Source: Bacteroidales bacterium
GTDB lineage: Bacteria; Bacteroidota; Bacteroidia; Bacteroidales; UBA932
Direction: 5' to 3'
DNA: 9,373 nt
Assembly: GCA_017615135.1 (NCBI GenBank)
Contig: JAGAAU010000178.1
Location: 1-9,373 of the forward strand
The position numbers and the translations under genes are program-made. Below the pieces are notes generated by a model. It made no database searches, was not told the origin of the DNA, and saw only the letters and a list, made by a program, of their open reading frames with translations. Shown one piece after another: positions 8,043 to 9,373 of the stretch. Position 1 is the first letter of the stretch. Each line of letters begins with the position of its first letter.

Positions 8043-9113
8043 CTAACAGCATTTGAGGACCGTGGGAAGGCCCGGTTTCATGATTTCCTTCTCGTCGAGT
8101 CCCAGATATTTCTTAGACGGATCGTACGAAACGCCCATTTTGTCCAGCAGCGGTTCAATAGCCACCTGGTGGATCTGCAAACCGAGGTCCCAGGGATCGT
8201 AACCCAGCACGAGACCCGCCAGCTCTTCATAGGTGAGCACCGGAATGCCGTAGCCGTTCTTGCCGTAGGTTTTACCGGTCTGCTCGGCAATCACATACTG
8301 CCAACGGTCAAGGAAGTACGGGCAGCCTGGACAGTTGGTAATGATTACGTCGGGCTGGAATGGCTCCATCGATTCAAACTTCTTGTGCGTATTGGATACG
8401 CTGTAGCCGCGGTTGGCTTTAACCATGTACTGTCGGAAGCCAAAACCGCAGCAGTGCCGCCGCTCGGGGTAGTCTATTACTTTACCTCCCCAGGATTCAG
8501 CCATGCCGCTGAGTACGCAGGGGTACTCGGCACCGCCTACGCCCTTGTGCGGAAACATCTTCGAATAATGGCAGCCGATGTGCTCCACTATGCGCAGAGG
8601 CTCACCTGTCTCATGATTGACCAGACGGAATTTGGCCCTCTCGGCTATTTCGTTGCGGAGTTTGTAGATTACATCGCTGGCGTGCGCCACATATTCGGGC
8701 TTGTCGAATTCACGCCGGCAGGCCTTCCAAAGATGTTCGCGGATGCGGGCCTCCAGTTCCGGGAATTCCCGCCAGGTCTCCAGAATTTCGGTATAGTTAC
8801 CGAACGATGTGATGCAGCTTGTGACGAGATTCTTGTAGCCTGCCTCGGTCATTAGGGCGAACTGACGCGCCACTATGGTCATCGCAGTCTCCTGAGGAAT
8901 GGTGTCGCTGTGATAGGCTATGCCGCCGCAGGTTGTGTGGTGCGGGTTTTCATACAGGTCCTTACCCAGCAGGTCCCGGACAATCTTCACAAAATGCGCC
9001 TCGGAAGCCGGGAAGAAACTTTGCCGGATGCAGCTACGGACATAGAACCAGTGGTCGTCCGGAATCTCTTTCTGGTAGTCGGACCAGATTTTCTGTTTTC
9101 CCTGGTAGATCAT
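8043..9113 (-). CDS. HdrB-like CCG-domain protein with a degenerate first module
   Basis: The 356-residue protein shows the two-module layout of HdrB. The second module is complete: C181, C221-C222-G223, and C261-P-G-C264, matching the CCG pattern that binds a non-cubane [4Fe-4S] cluster in HdrB. The first module keeps single cysteines at C28, C62 (TCGG) and C100 (SCITS), but it lacks the second cysteine of both the CC pair and the CxxC. It also ends with CC (355-356). No membrane segment or signal peptide is visible. It is somewhat longer than typical HdrB (about 300), with an extension after residue 290. The ATG at 9113 overlaps the TGA of the upstream gene in ATGA, so translation is probably coupled. 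Family members reduce disulfides or hold other two-electron chemistry. The substrate here is unknown. Confidence 0.85.
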   Translation of the reverse strand: MIYQGKQKIWSDYQKEIPDDHWFYVRSCIRQSFFPASEAHFVKIVRDLLGKDLYENPHHTTCGGIAYHSDTIPQETAMTIVARQFALMTEAGYKNLVTSCITSFGNYTEILETWREFPELEARIREHLWKACRREFDKPEYVAHASDVIYKLRNEIAERAKFRLVNHETGEPLRIVEHIGCHYSKMFPHKGVGGAEYPCVLSGMAESWGGKVIDYPERRHCCGFGFRQYMVKANRGYSVSNTHKKFESMEPFQPDVIITNCPGCPYFLDRWQYVIAEQTGKTYGKNGYGIPVLTYEELAGLVLGYDPWDLGLQIHQVAIEPLLDKMGVSYDPSKKYLGLDEKEIMKPGLPTVLKCC

Positions 9114-9373
9114 TCGCAGTTAAAATGCCCCTTTGAGCAATGGGTAAAGGTGAATTTCAAATACTCTTCCGGCGTCATGCCCATCTCCTTAGCCTTGGCA
9201 AGGGAGAATTTCTCCACAGTTTCGATACGCTCCGTGCCGCCGGTTTCGTCGTAAATTGCCTTGAGTTCGTCCAGGTCTTCCTGCGGAATTTTTCTCAGCG
9301 CCCCGGGGCCTTCCTTCCCGAAGTTCGCACCCAGGCGGGCATAGACGTCTTCCTTATGGTTCAGCACCCATTC
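9110..9373 (-). CDS. Unrecognised soluble protein, 5' end probably beyond the window
   Basis: The reverse-strand frame is open to the window edge, giving 87 residues up to a TGA at 9112-9110. A GTG at 9367 could be a start, but the frame continues upstream (Glu-Trp before it), so this is probably the C-terminal end of a longer protein. The sequence is charged and likely helical, with KAKEMGMTPEEYLKF near the end and a last segment HCSKGHFNCE holding two cysteines seven residues apart. I see no complete iron-sulfur motif and do not recognise the family. Its stop overlaps the HdrB-like start by 4 nt (ATGA), so it belongs to the Hdr-like operon and may encode the soluble partner that delivers or accepts electrons. 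Confidence 0.6.
   Translation of the reverse strand, partial: EWVLNHKEDVYARLGANFGKEGPGALRKIPQEDLDELKAIYDETGGTERIETVEKFSLAKAKEMGMTPEEYLKFTFTHCSKGHFNCE

Noticed and set aside
7376..8855. Two rightward open frames of 226 and 283 codons
   Set aside because: Both are antisense to the QmoA/HdrA-like and HdrB-like genes, which have clear cysteine and FAD motifs.

Overview
The window looks like a chromosomal piece of a moderately GC-rich member of the Bacteroidales. This rests on protein flavour, on mostly absent Shine-Dalgarno sequences, and on a promoter upstream of uxaC that matches the Bacteroidetes pattern TTTG-N19-TAnnTTTG. A Rikenellaceae-like host is possible, but the genus cannot be fixed from the sequence. 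I saw no tRNA, rRNA, CRISPR array, insertion sequence or integrase gene.

Left half (1-4885), hexuronate catabolism. A truncated tagaturonate reductase gene (uxaB) runs leftward off the edge. Divergent from it is a rightward cluster: glucuronate isomerase (uxaC), KDPG aldolase (kdgA), an ExuT-type MFS hexuronate transporter, and a small YqaA/DedA-like membrane protein with a TTG start. The 96-bp divergent intergenic region holds the uxaC promoter and a perfect 8+2+8 palindrome that overlaps the predicted uxaB promoter, so it is a good operator candidate. Between uxaC and kdgA lies a GC-rich element of about 127 bp. Its ends form a 20-nt inverted repeat with one mismatch and it contains three smaller hairpins. 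It could be a mobile MITE/REP-like repeat or a structured piece of the operon mRNA. In pathway terms ExuT imports hexuronate, UxaC isomerises it, UxaB reduces tagaturonate, and KdgA cleaves the final 2-keto-3-deoxy-6-phosphogluconate to pyruvate and glyceraldehyde 3-phosphate. The altronate dehydratase and KDG kinase needed between them are not in the window.

Right half (4882-9373, all leftward), a heterodisulfide-reductase-like redox operon. In transcription order it holds an unrecognised protein cut by the window edge, an HdrB-like CCG-domain protein, a short QmoA/HdrA-like flavoprotein, an HdrC-like two-cluster ferredoxin, and a 608-residue fusion of an HdrE-like membrane domain to an HdrD-like iron-sulfur/CCG domain. 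The genes overlap or are at most 4 nt apart, which suggests co-translation and one complex. By family logic this would pass electrons between a soluble donor or acceptor, the FAD and iron-sulfur subunits, and a membrane quinone pool. The true substrate is unknown. This is the most interesting system in the window.

The two operons converge with their stop codons overlapping in the 4-bp sequence CTAG at 4882-4885, so no space is left for an intergenic terminator.
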